Assembly (NCBI RefSeq): GCF_024323335.1
Contig: NC_066580.1
Location: 86,351,391-86,415,390, forward strand
Source of the DNA: Lathyrus oleraceus
Lineage: Eukaryota; Streptophyta; Magnoliopsida; Fabales; Fabaceae
Direction of reading: 5' to 3'
DNA: 64,000 bases
Shown: in pieces, positions 23,681 to 34,945 of the stretch
Numbering within the stretch: position 1 is the stretch's first letter
Layout of the letters: each line of letters opens with the position of its first letter
Notes under the pieces: generated by a model
Seen by the model: only the letters and a program-made list of their open reading frames with translations
Told to the model about the DNA's origin: nothing
Database searches by the model: none
Program-made: the position numbers and the translations under genes

Positions 23681-24389
23681 TAGGGGGTTCGTCTTCCTGA
23701 GTAGATCCACGGAGCATGGCTATCTCCTGCCTAAGCTCTGCGATCTCCTGGTATAAACAGTCGGTCTCGGTAGCGTGTGTGCGATCCGATACTCCCATCT
23801 GTAAGGTGAGGTCAGCCACCTCCTGTCTAAGCCCCACGATCTCTCTATGACACTCTGCAATCTAGGTGAGGATGTCTGGGGTCTGCAATGATAAATTGTT
23901 ACAGAATACAATGATCCTGGGTGAAGGTGGTGTAGGCGTATACTCAGCAATAGGTGGTGATCTCGGCTCCTCGATAGTCTCTCCCTGGCCCTCCAGAGCA
24001 TAACTCCAGTTTGCTGGGTCATGCACACTAGTCATCATAGGATCAGGCAGTGTAAAATAATGAATAGCCTCGCTATCGACCAACAACTTGAACTGTCTTG
24101 GGACGAAGGAGGATCTCCTCATCAACCATCTAGTCAAGCAAAAGTCGATATCCATGTTAGTGTACACACAGTAGGTCCGGAGATGTAACAGCTTGCGAGA
24201 TAGAGCTAGGGCGATGGCGATCTATGTGATGATCCCTCCTACATGAATGACTCCTTCAGACGATCTGGAAACACCGCTGAGGCCACATAACAGAAAGTTC
24301 CCACATGCTACTGGGCAAGACTGGGATGCACAAAATAGTAGGAAGATCTCTTCCTCACTAGGTAATGTCTCAGTATCTGGTCTCCCTAG
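23681..24389 (-). pseudogene. Athila-type env-like ORF, copy 2 (C-terminal part)
   Basis: The minus strand reads TSVHDPANWSYALEGQGETI, related in position and pattern to DVRDERNWTYVLDAPPILG of copy 1. A proline-rich stretch and, after a stop near 23862, a heptad-like tail (YQEIAELRQEIAMLRGS) follow, ending near 23686. The sequence upstream is weakly recognisable to 24389, where element A is inserted. It is a second env-like unit in the same direction, truncated by that insertion. Confidence 0.65.
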
Positions 24390-24490
24390 TGTAGCGGTGT
24401 ATTCGTCACTTTATGATTTATTGATTAAATCAAAAGCAAAGCATACAAAGAATCGAGTCGCCACCGCACTTTTATTTATCCAAAGGAATG
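24390..24490 (-). mobile_element. Element A 3' LTR, distal 101 bp
   Basis: Nearly identical to 62496-62596. It is cut after CAAAGGAATG by the insertion of element B; the remainder of this LTR is at 42058-47182. Confidence 0.95.
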
Positions 24491-24967
24491 TGTCGCATTG
24501 CGTGAAAAACCGGCGGGAAAACAAAAACAACAGAGCTGCCACCGTGCGTTATTTATCCCAAAGGAGGGAAAGGAAACGCTCGAAGTAAACCTGGAAAAGA
24601 CATGGTCTCGCGACCAAAGAGAGATGGGATCGGGAGTCGGTTATGCGAAGGGAAGGTATTAGCACCCCTACGCATCCGTCGTACTCGACGAGATCCACGC
24701 ACAAAAGGAAGGAAAATGTTTGCTAAAGACTGCTCACAAACATCACACACTGGCTGAAAGAGACACAGGAAAACAAAAGAAACTAACTCGGCAGGATATC
24801 GCATCCTGGGCCTACGTAGTCTGTCAGGCACAGACATCAGAGTCGACGTAGTTCGGGACAGGGGAAACGTGCTCGCTAGGATGTCGCATCCTATGCATAC
24901 GTATCTTCTCAGACTAGAGAAGAATCAGAGCACTCGTAGCTCGGCTAACGCACGCCAAACAAAACCA

Positions 24968-25140
24968 CACAGGAAATCGACTGCCAATCGCTGGACTTAT
25001 GTCAAGCTCCACACAAACAGGCAAACCTGGAATCCGAATGCCAATCGCTGGACTTACATCAGACTCCGAACCAAACTCACGTACACTGGAAACCAACTGC
25101 CAATCGTTGGACTTACGTCGGACTCCAACACACACAAAGA
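24968..25140. repeat. GCCAATCGCTGGACTTA repeats in element B LTR
   Basis: Three units of about 55-60 bp, each containing TGCCAATCGYTGGACTTA followed by a CTCC phrase and CACA. The same array is in the other LTR (37825-37995). Element A's LTR has a longer version (42975-43480). Confidence 0.75.
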
Positions 25141-27839
25141 GACAAAACAAAAAGGGCGCCCGGAGAGATCTGCTTATCTCCTGCCTACGTACCTCATCTG
25201 GTATGAGGATCAGGGCGACGTAGTTCCCCTACACAGGGACAAAGGACTAGCCTAACCAGATACAAAGGGAGACACAAACTACTAGGGAGACTACGACTCG
25301 AGCCTAGAAGTTGTCATGCATATCATCCCTATGTTAAGGTTGCTATCTAACTTGCACAGGGAGCAAGCTATCCTAAACAGCACAAACAGAGCAATCATTC
25401 ACAAAAATAGCACACACTATATACAAACAAAGTGGGCTCACACAAGGTTAGGCTATGAAACACAAGCCATAACAGGCCAGGTCTTCCAGACTACATGAAG
25501 AAGAGAAATTCTACCTCAATGCTCAAGCAACCAAGCAAAGCAAAAGCAAGTTCAAAATGAACTTAAGCAACTAATGTACCTGAAAACAATCCAACTCAAT
25601 CAGTATACAACTCAAAAAGTCAAACAGACAACCAATGGTCAACAGTTAACAGACATAGTCAAACAAGCAATGCAACAAGGTGCAAGGCACAAGCTCAAGC
25701 TCAAATGAGCTAACATCAACCTACAAAACAAGTCAAGATTAGTCAACATCAACCAAATAATCCAACTCAAGCAATGTGAATCAATCCTCTTATGGCCATA
25801 TGTTTCTTAACCTGAAAACAAAGCTCAAACATAAGCACCAACCACTAGGACAAGGCCTAGGGTCAAAGAGGGAGAAATAATTCAAAACAGAACATGAAAA
25901 TCCACATGAAGCAGCCTTAATAAATTAAGAACATCATCCAAAAGGTTCCACATCAATATCATGCACCAAATCAATTTCACAAATCAAATAAGGCAAGGCA
26001 TGCAAGTTGGAAGCACATTGGAGCAACAGAATGAACAATTCCACATTAATTCGAAAATGGTTCAATTAATCTCAAGAAAACTCATGGCTAAACAGCACAC
26101 ACAACATGATCAACACACCAAAAATCTAGGCATTTGGACAAGTCTAAGCATGGTAATCAAATTCATCAAGTCAAGGCAAACAAAACAAGCTCAACTGAGA
26201 CACCAAATGCTACATCAACTTAGCACAAGCCTAAAACAGAAATGACCAATGGTAAAGACCTCAAACCAAAGCCACAATAAACTTCAGTATGTCTAGAAAC
26301 AATGTGCAAAATTTCACATCCATAGGTTAACAACCAGCATTTCACAAATCATGGAAGTTCAACACTATTCAAAAGCTCACAAATGGCAATCCAGAAGGAA
26401 AAATCTCAACCAAATCAGAAATCATTCCAAAAATTCCACAAAAGTTCATGATCAATCACAACATTCCTATCAAGTATCATACAAAAAATCACATCAATTG
26501 GAGTTTATTTGGCATGGCAAAGAAATTATACAAGTTGAGCAAGCAAAGGTGTGACACACATTATCACACCTACATTAACATGAGCATATCTCAACAACCA
26601 TAAATGATAAAAATGCAAACTCAACACCAAAAGTTCCAGCAAGATGTCTAGTTTAAGCATACCAAATTTCAAAAGCATTGGATTAGAACTCATCATTTCA
26701 TAAAGCATATGGCAAGCAAGGTACAAAATAGCACATGCATACACAGACCCTAGCACTAATTTAATTCCAGCCATGCACAAATTGTGGAAAAATAATTAAA
26801 AAATTCTAGACAGAAAATGGGACCTAACACAAAAATCCTCATATTTTTTGGATGCATTTTCAATTAGTTATGGATTTTAGAAGTGGAGAGAAAAATAAAA
26901 AAATCACATGAAACAAGGTACATGAATGGATGAGGAAAATATGAAATAATGCAAAAGGCCTATTTGGATTTGTCCAAGCTGAGAATCGAACTGGACACAA
27001 ATTTGAATGAGCGCGCTCAGTTAGTGAAACGCACCGTTTCACTTAACTGATGTGGCCCTGGCAAGCGCTCCTGGCCAATCATTACGCCACGCCCAGGCCA
27101 CGTGGTCCAGTACATGTTCACTAACATAACCAAGCATGCAAAACACGCGAGGAAGGATCAAACAGCTTCTGGAAATAAAACCCTAGCGCATTCATCAACA
27201 TTCATCATGTTCATATCACTCAAGAACACATGTGTACAGAAATTCAAAATGAATATATCATTGTGTTCCTCTTACATCATACATCATCAATCCATGTCTA
27301 TTTTAACCTAACTCAACCTAGATTCAAAGATTCGAAGCCAAGAACATTCACATGTCAAACTTAGATCTAGCATATCTTGTTCAATACTGCATGAAATTCA
27401 TGGATCTAAAGCTCAGTTTAATCACCAATGCACGATCTACAATTATCACATATCAATTTCATGAATTATGGAACTCGAATTCTAACCTTCAAGAAGATGC
27501 AGAAGTGAAATCAATGGATTTAGGTCTTGAAAAGCAGAAACAGTTCTTCCTCAGCTCTTGTAGGATTGCAAGGATGAAGAATTGGAGGTTAATCGAGCTT
27601 GATCTTGCCAGAATTGCCAACTGCCATTGATGGATGCAAGCTTTCACAACTTCAAATCTTCATGAAATCCTCTGAATCTTGCTTCCAAAATGCTCTACAA
27701 TACTTCTATGTGATGAATCAATCAAAGAAAAGGCAATGTGTTTGCAAAATTTTGATGAAAAGTTGAGAGAACAATGTGAAGAGAATTTTCAGATCTGGAA
27801 ATTATGATGTGTTCATTCCATTTTCTGTTAGGATTATGC

Positions 27840-27847
27840 TTATATAT
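27840..27847 (-). promoter_or_regulatory. Candidate TATA box, element B 3' LTR
   Basis: TATATAAG on the minus strand, about 1.0 kb from the LTR's 5' (right) end, conserved at 41033-41040 in the partner LTR and at a similar distance in element A. Confidence 0.55.
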
Positions 27848-28859
27848 GAGCTGTTAATCAAATCCTTAATCATGCTTAGCCATATGCAATTGTAATTAGT
27901 GAAAACAAAGGCGTAATGCAAATTGGCCAATGCACCTCATGTGTGGAAAAGCAATGGAACAGTGCACGAATTCTGAGTTCAATTCACTTGAAATGTTGTT
28001 TGGCAACCAAATGCAATGCTAGAACATGGAAACCATGCTTAATTTTCAAATTAGGAATTTCCCTCCAAAATTCAAATGAAAAACCAAATATTTTTGTGAT
28101 GGAAATGCAAGGCTTATGATGCATGATTTGGATAGTGCATGTCAAGACATGAATGTTACAAAAAGAACCACTCCAATTGGCCTTATGGTTTAAAAGTTAT
28201 GCATGTTTGAAGTTCAAATTCACTTGGCCATGACTGATCCATATCTTTTCAACCACACATGAGAAGGTCATGATCTTGGACTTTTTGGAAAGGGGAGAGC
28301 AAGATGTTCAACTCTCATGTTGGACAAAATTTCATTTGAAGCTTTATTGATGATGTAATCTTGAGGAGAAGACCTTTCCATTTTTGGCAATTTCAAATTA
28401 CAGGTCACTTACTATTTTTGGAAACTTTTCATCTGACCTCAAATTCTTCAATGTTGATGTTTGAAATATCAAATGAGACTTGTATGGACATGAATGAGGC
28501 CTCTCTAACCATCTCCCACCTTCAAATCCATGGTTGAATGGACAGTTGACTTTTGTTGACTTTCTAGGGTTTCAGATGAAGTGCATCCTGACTGATGATC
28601 TCTGAACCTCCAACCTTTGGCCAAATCACTTCAAAATGATCCTTGAATCATATGAACTTATTGAACCAACCATAGGGCTTTGCTTCCATGTAGAATGCAC
28701 TTGCTTGCTTGCACAGCTGGATCTCCTGACCAGTCTTGACTGATGAACTGATGAACTATGCAATGGACAATGCAATGCTATGCAATGAACAATGTAATGC
28801 TAATGACCTAAAATGAGAATATATATACAAAATGGGAGGTGCAAATTTGAGGTGCTACA

Positions 28860-28876
28860 GCTGCCCCTGTTCAATC
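28860..28876 (-). other. Polypurine tract of element B
   Basis: Minus strand GAACAGGGGCAGC immediately precedes the LTR start TGTAGCACC. The equivalent in element A is AAATAGGGGCATC. Confidence 0.65.
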
Positions 28877-29056
28877 AACTGGGAACCCGAACGGATGAGA
28901 GCAACGGCTGTCAGACTTTCAAGGTAAACAGGGATTGAATACCAAAGAACCGTAGAAATTTGCACACTGCGGGGATCCAACAGTAACTTCAATTGGGATC
29001 TGAAACTTATCACTGGGGATTTTGATTTTTCAGCAAACAGGAACTACATCCAAACA

Positions 29057-29920
29057 TCGAAAGACCATGAATGGGAATAGAAATCACAACTAGACGCCAA
29101 CGGACGACTAGGAAAAACTCGACGTTTATCGAAACCAACGGAGAGGTAACCAGACATCATCGGATGAATGGGAAAGGAACCACTAGACGTCAACGGACGA
29201 CTAGGAAAAACTCGACGTTTACCGAAACCAACGGAGAGGTAACCAGGCATTAACGAATGACTGGGAAAGACTCGACCAGACGTCAACGGACGAACGGGAG
29301 AAACTCGATGTTTATCGACACCAACGGAGAAGGAGAAGCTCGATGTTTATCGACACCAACGGAGAAGGAGAAGCTCGACGTTTATCGACACCAACGGAGA
29401 AGGAGACCAGACATTAATGAATGACTGGGAAAGACTCGACCAGACGTCAACGGACGAACGGGAGAAGCTCGACGTTTATCGACACCAACGGAGAAGGAGA
29501 AGCTCGACGTTTATCGACACCAACGGAGAAGGAGACCAGACATCAACGAATGAATGGCAAGAAAGGAATACAACTATACGTCAACGGACGAATAGGAAAC
29601 ACTCAACGTTTACCAAAACCAACGGAGAGGTAACCAGACATTAATGAATGACTGGGACATAAACCACTAGACGTCAACGGACGGCTAGGAAAAACTCGAC
29701 GTTTATCGAAACCAACGGAGAGGTAAATACTAGGGGAGAAAGCTAACACAACCAAACGTCAATGGACGGTCAGGAAAAACTCGACGTTTATCGAAACCAA
29801 CGGAGAGGTAGCCAGACATTGATGAATGACTGGAGAGAGAAACAACCATATGTCGACGGACGAATGGGAAAAACTCAACGTTATCGAAACCAACAGAGAG
29901 GTAGCTCACTGGGGATCAAG
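29057..29920. repeat. Tandem repeats in element B 3' region
   Basis: About eleven copies of a unit built on CGACGTTTATCGAAACCAAC, at roughly 35-bp or 90-100-bp spacing, interleaved with CGTCAACGGACG (a small inverted repeat CGTC-AACG-GACG) and AGACATTAATGAATGACTGG. The frames it produces (for example FIETNGEVTRH) are repeat artefacts, not protein genes. Confidence 0.85.
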
Positions 29921-30148
29921 GTCACGACAGGGAGCAGACAGGAAGGAACACCAAGGATATCGGGTTGTAGACATGAAACAGGTTGCCGACCAAAGCGTGA
30001 ATTGGTTTGTGTTCCAAAACACTCATCATCCTGAAGAGAACTAGCAAAACAATCTTGTTAAAGGATGGACATTCGATTCCACAAGGAATACGAATCTTAC
30101 TCAATTGGGGAAACAAACAAAGGGTCCAACCAAAGAGCGTATGAGATA

Positions 30149-30180
30149 TATTATCTATAGCCGTCAAAACGTAGATAATA
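30149..30180 (-). other. Hairpin with CGTTTTGACGG-type loop, element B
   Basis: TATTATCTA (30149-30157) pairs with TAGATAATA (30172-30180), a perfect 9-bp stem extendable by further A-U and G-U pairs on the element's sense (minus) strand. The loop is the constant sequence shared with four hairpins in element A. Confidence 0.7.
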
Positions 30181-30496
30181 CACTCGCATGGAAGATTATC
30201 CATAACCGAGTTGTAGGTTGTTAAATGGATAAATCGACCGAAAAGAAAGGCATCGGGGTACCAGGACTAGGTATGCAAAGATGACCAATCAAAAGGGGAA
30301 ACCACAAACATTACCAGCAAACGGTGAATGAAAGAGGACCCACTGAGGATAAAATTGCTTACTCGGAGCAAATATCCAAAAGGAAGAGGACAACCCGTTG
30401 GGGATAAGATTGCTTAATCAAAGCAAACATCCGAAAGGGGAAAGGAATATTAGTACCCAAAACGGGATAATGATAACCACTAAGAGGGGATTACAT

Positions 30497-30656
30497 CTAC
30501 CGGTTAGTAGGTAGAAAACCACAGAAAAGCAACCGTCATCGACTAGGATGAGCACAAAGGGTTAACTCCACCAAGGGTAGAATAGAGGATTCACATCTAC
30601 CGGTTAGTAGGTAGAAGACCACAAAGATAGGACTTACAGCTACCAGTTCGTAGGTA
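30497..30656 (-). other. CTACC/GGTAG hairpins in element B
   Basis: Three copies of CTACC-8 nt-GGTAG occur, with loops GGTTAGTA, GGTTAGTA and AGTTCGTA, near 30497, 30596 and 30637. They lie in a noncoding region (29921-30900) of repeated phrases such as GAGGATAAGATTGCTTA. Confidence 0.65.
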
Positions 30657-30899
30657 GAAGCCAACAAATTCCGCTGAGGATAAGATGAATGAGTGCCGGT
30701 TAGTGAGCAACTATTCATTCACACCACAGGGCAGCACAAGAGACAGCCACAAGGAAGCCAATTTAGGATCGATCCAAAAAGGCAGACTGAATCAAGACTC
30801 ATCCTAATGAGGAAAGAACTCAATAGGGAAAACCCATCCCGTTATGTGTGCAGGGAAGGAACGGAAACAACCGTCATCCACGAGGATATAACTCAGTGG

Positions 30900-31760
30900 G
30901 GAAATGCAGAAGGAAATGATAGACACTTTCTGCTTAAGGGGTCGACTCTATATGGAGAGATCAGACACACCCACATCTGCTTGGTGAATTGATCCCAGCT
31001 TGCAAGATGCTACCAATTGAGGGGAATAGCATTGCTGAGGATACCCACTCAACTAAGGAGTCACTTGTTGGGAAAACACCTCTCTACCCTGCTGGGGAAC
31101 CCAATTCTGAAATCAATCCAATGGCGCGATGCTAAACTCTTTCCGACAACCCAATCTCGGAAGGTCACCACGGTCTAGGGCCAATGGATATGTTTGCAAT
31201 GCTGATGCATGAGTTTTTTTTTTAGCGCAATGCCCCATGATCATGGAAATACTACGCACTAATGATGCAACATGCTATGCTTATCTAAATGATGAATGCA
31301 TAAAACACATCTCCTCCAGAGATAACACCGGGGAGCTCAAGGAACTATGTCGAGGATTGCAATACCACGTCAACATCCACCCTGCTGGGGAAAGACAACC
31401 CTTGCTGAGGATGACCTCCATCGAACCCGAACTGCTTGGGGATTACTCTGCTAGGGGAGGCAACCAACGCTTATCTCTACTGGGAATAATTTTTTCCGAA
31501 CCCGATCCGCTTGAGGACCTTGCTGGGGGAAAACCATCAACACAACCCCTGCTGGGAAGACAGTAACCTTCAAACTTGCTGAGGATCACAGTACTTTATA
31601 CTCGACTGTTGAGGAACAGACTACTCACAAATACCTCAGCTGGGGATATGGTAACCTTCAGGCTTGTTGAGGGAGCCCCGATCTCAAATCTACTGGGGAG
31701 ATAACACTCTCACACCCACTGGGGAAATACAACCTATTGGACACGGACCGCCCGTCGACT
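30900..31760. repeat. TGCTGGGGA-motif region, element B
   Basis: About a dozen spaced copies of a (CTC)TGCTGGGGA-like motif, for example CCCTGCTGGGGAA near 31083-31095 and 31379-31391 and CTCTGCTAGGGGA near 31447. There is no credible protein. On the element's sense strand the motif reads TCCCCAGCA, complementary to the core of its PBS. Confidence 0.6.
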
Positions 31761-32596
31761 CGTCGAACACTGGTGTTCACCATTCCACTACAGTGTTGAC
31801 TTTCCACTTTTGAGAACTCCCAGACTCATCTGGACTTTTCTGATTCATCACCTTGTATTCCCGACTCCTCCGTACTCCACGGAGATCGAACTCCTGGGAT
31901 TCATACAAACTTTCCAGTCCTCAGACTTTGAAGAGTCTTCTTGATTACCCTTTAGGATCGTCGTCACAACTCTGTCACGGTCTTTTCACCGTTCTTCTAT
32001 CCCTTGTCCCTGATTGGACTCTGCGGGGATCTCCCGTCAAAGTATTTCACATCACAACCTGCAAGTGAGTGAACAAGCTAACAGCACCTGCAAAAGAGAT
32101 CGTTAGATAAAAGCGTGCCCCAGGCGTGCCGTAGTTCCAACACTTAGGCCACTCAAACTTCCGAATAAGATTTCACGCTTTCACTCTTATAAGCATGCAT
32201 CGGAAGGGATCTCCATGTTCAAAATGCAAATATTCTTTATCAAAAATAACTGGGTGTTTTTGCAATCAAAGCGGTAATGAAGACAAAAACAAATTATTTG
32301 ACTGAACACGCATTTATTGACTGAAAAAAGGTGGCTCAAAACCGAGCAACACACAGGAAGCAATCCCTGAAAAGAGGTGATTGCGCACAAGAGGAAAAAT
32401 CTACCCTAATGGCAATGTGAAACCATGATCTCATCGGGTTCCAACTCGGTTACACCCCACATGTCCTCAAGACTTTCCGCACTTTCTATCTTCTGAATAA
32501 GACGATTCCGATTGATCTCTGTCGGAGATTATCCAAGTCATATCCCAAGCACAAACGATCATGCTGGACGCAGTTGTTCGTTTCAATCCCTCTTTT
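31761..32596. other. Noncoding 3' region of element B
   Basis: No gene supported. It contains short phrases like CTCCGTACTCCACGGAG (an inverted repeat) and AT-rich sequence. It ends at the post-pol hairpin array. Confidence 0.5.
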
Positions 32597-32791
32597 GCCT
32601 GGACCGCCCTTTCAGGTTTTCAGTCCACCGGGATACCCTTTTTTGCCCAAGTCGCCCTTGTGGGGTTTTCGACTTGCCGGGTGTACAATTTTTCTTTTTC
32701 TTTATCCCTAATTTTTGCCCGAACCTTTTTTTTTTTTTCGGTTCGCCGGGATGCCCTTTTTTGCCTGGACTCTTTTATTCTTTTCGTCCAG
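32597..32791 (-). other. Post-pol stem-loop array of element B
   Basis: Four hairpins: TGGAC/GTCCA (32600-32604, 32623-32627); CAAGTCG/CGACTTG (32648-32654, 32670-32676); CGAACC/GGTTCG (32720-32725, 32740-32745); CTGGAC/GTCCAG (32765-32770, 32786-32791). Each stem is preceded by TTTTGCC or TTTTGCCC and followed by a GCGGG/CCGGG-type phrase on the plus strand. Stem sequences differ but pairing is kept. The array directly follows the integrase C-terminus in sense order. Confidence 0.75.
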
Positions 32792-34560
32792 CGGGTCTCT
32801 TTTACGAAGTATCTTTTAACTGCGTCCGTATCACAGGGGATGGAAAATCTTCGTCATCCGTGGTCGTCGACAACAAAGCTTTGTCAGAGAAAACCTTTTT
32901 GACCACGAATGGGATCCATAACTGTATATTCACTTGCCCCTACGATCGTTTCGAGGAGGAAGGATCCTTTTCAATACCAGCTCGTTTACGTGGTACGCAC
33001 GAGGTCGCACTTTTCGGTCAACAACACGCTTCGTTCACTGGGTACAACTGCCCCATGACAAGTAATTGCCAGCCTCTTTTCCTCAATCAGGCTCAACACA
33101 TCATACCAAGTCCCTATCCACTCAGCCTTTTCCAATCAGGACCTCAAATGGTAGCACCGATTCCTTCTCATACACCTGCGAGGAAGGCGTTGCCCCAGTA
33201 GACGTGTGTACCGAAGGTCGATACCCGGGATACAAACTTTGTACTCAGCCACCATCGTTGGTGCATTCGAATATTATCCGAGCAACAAAGAAATGCGGGA
33301 TCCTTTCGGCATAACCAAAATAGCACTAATTCATCCATATTGATCTCCCCATCAGACATCAGAATCCGTTCGGATTTAGGGTCAGGCCCCTCCTCTGGGA
33401 TCGGTCACTCTCAATCTTTCGATTTGAGCACCTCGAGATATCCTCATCAGGGAACTCAGACTTCCTTGGTTGATAATCCTCAATGGGTTGCGGGGCGATG
33501 TAATCAAACAGTACACTCCCCTTGATTGCTTTCTTAGAAGTATACTGAATATCGTATTCGATTAAAATCATTTGCCCCTCTCGCAACCCGTCCGGTCAAT
33601 GCTAGCTTCTCAAACACATACTTGATCGGATCCATCTTGGACATCCACAAAGTGGTATGGACCAGCATATACTGTCTCAGTCGGCGAGTAGCCTATGCCA
33701 AAGTACAACAAGTTTTCTCGAGCAGTGAATGTATTGTTTCACAGTCGATAAACTCTTTGCTAAGGTAAATTGCATGCTCTTTTCGACTGGAATCGTCATG
33801 CTGACACAATACGCACCTCATAGACCCCTCGAGGGCTGTCAAGTACCAGATTAACAGTTGTTCCTTCCACGGGAGGCATCAGAATCAGAGGTTCCTGCAA
33901 CTTATTCTTTTATCTTTCAATGCCCCTTGGCAATCATTATCCACCTGACCGTTTGATCTCTTTTTGTTTTCGGCTCAGGCATTTCTTTGTATTGCTTTTC
34001 CTTTTTCTTTTCTTTCCTTTCTTTCTTTTTTCTTTTTTTCCTTTTTTTCTTTCTTCCTTTTTTCTTTTTTTTTTAGCAGGATCGACCTCGATTCCTCTTA
34101 TTCACTCACCATAAGCCTCGGCGACTTACCAAACAGCACTCCACAAGCGCACTGATTCGGACTCAACCTCAGTCTGAGTTGTCTCAACCGGTCAAACAAC
34201 TTGCCCCGGATCCACCAGATGCCCCTCTTCTGCCTGGGACTTTGCTATCATGTCATCAACATAGCATTTGTTTCCACGATGAATCATATCATGAAACAAA
34301 GTCACTCTGATACGTGGCACCGGTGTTCTGCTTCTCTAGAGGACAGTTTTCTCTCCATGGCAGCTTGTGCACAACGACATTGGTACCCGACCCTGGCATA
34401 TCCTGATACGACCAGGCGAAGGTATCCACATGCTCTCTTAACAATGCTACCATTCTGCTCTCAACTCGCCTCTGAAGCGGCCCTACTTTCACTTTCTGAC
34501 CTCGGTGGTGACTGGCATAACAATCTTAAATCTCTCCTCGTGTGGTTGAATCACCTTCTC
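32792..34560 (-). pseudogene. Decayed pol of element B (integrase end, RNase H, RT pieces)
   Basis: By comparison with the pol at 53283-55934: the integrase C-terminal end lies at 32800-33060, and its start segment for C-terminal-adjacent sequence at 33060-33240. RNase H with MILIEYDIQYTSKKAIKGS and PIEDYQPRKSEFPDEDI is at 33360-33590, and the earlier RNase H part at 33590-33910. RT pieces at about 34080-34560 include REHVDTFAWSYQDMPG. The integrase zinc finger and DDE core and the second RNase H are deleted near 33240-33360, and the RT palm is largely missing. Stops are frequent. A 229-codon plus-strand frame at 32512-33201 is antisense to this. Confidence 0.8.
33985..34078. repeat. Polypyrimidine microsatellite
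   Basis: C/T-only tract of about 85 bp (TTTCTTTCC variants) inside the decayed RT/RNase H region. It likely grew in place after the element died. Confidence 0.85.
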
Positions 34561-34945
34561 CTCTTGTTTCAACAACCTGGCTAATTTCAGCAGATCACAA
34601 TCTTCTTCGCCTTATTTTTTGGCATGATAGATCGGATTGTCGAAGTCATACAGAGGTGTAACCGAATTGTTATCAATTAGATCAGGAGGATAGTCACTTT
34701 TGAGGTCGGAACAAGACGAATCAAAAGGAACGAAAAATGAAAATAAACATTGCCATTTTTTATTTTTTTTAAACTGCAAAAAAAAAATGAAAAACAGGGA
34801 ACACCACTTTTAATCACAAAACATCCATTTATTACTGATGCAAAATGTTGCACAATGAAACACATGAGATGGCTCTTACAATGGACCATTACGTTTCGGG
34901 CAAAACGTATGGCTTTCATGCAAACAAAATTGAAATACAAAAATA

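Larger units (their letters stand above)
24491..28859 (-). mobile_element. Element B 3' LTR
   Basis: 4369 bp, from TGTCGCATTG to GTGCTACA. Relative to the partner it lacks 375 bp (38326-38700) at 25468/25469 and keeps about 45 bp near 27640-27690 that the partner lacks. Minus-strand TATATAAG at 27840-27847 is the likely promoter. A short repeat array is at 24968-25140. Frames of up to 128 codons inside are not supported as genes. Confidence 0.93.

Noticed and set aside
29057..29920. Frames with repeated NSTFIETNGEVTRH
   Set aside because: Translation of tandem repeats in a noncoding 3' region; frames change between units.
32512..33201. 229-codon plus-strand frame
   Set aside because: Antisense across the post-pol hairpin array and decayed integrase of element B; low complexity Phe-rich start.
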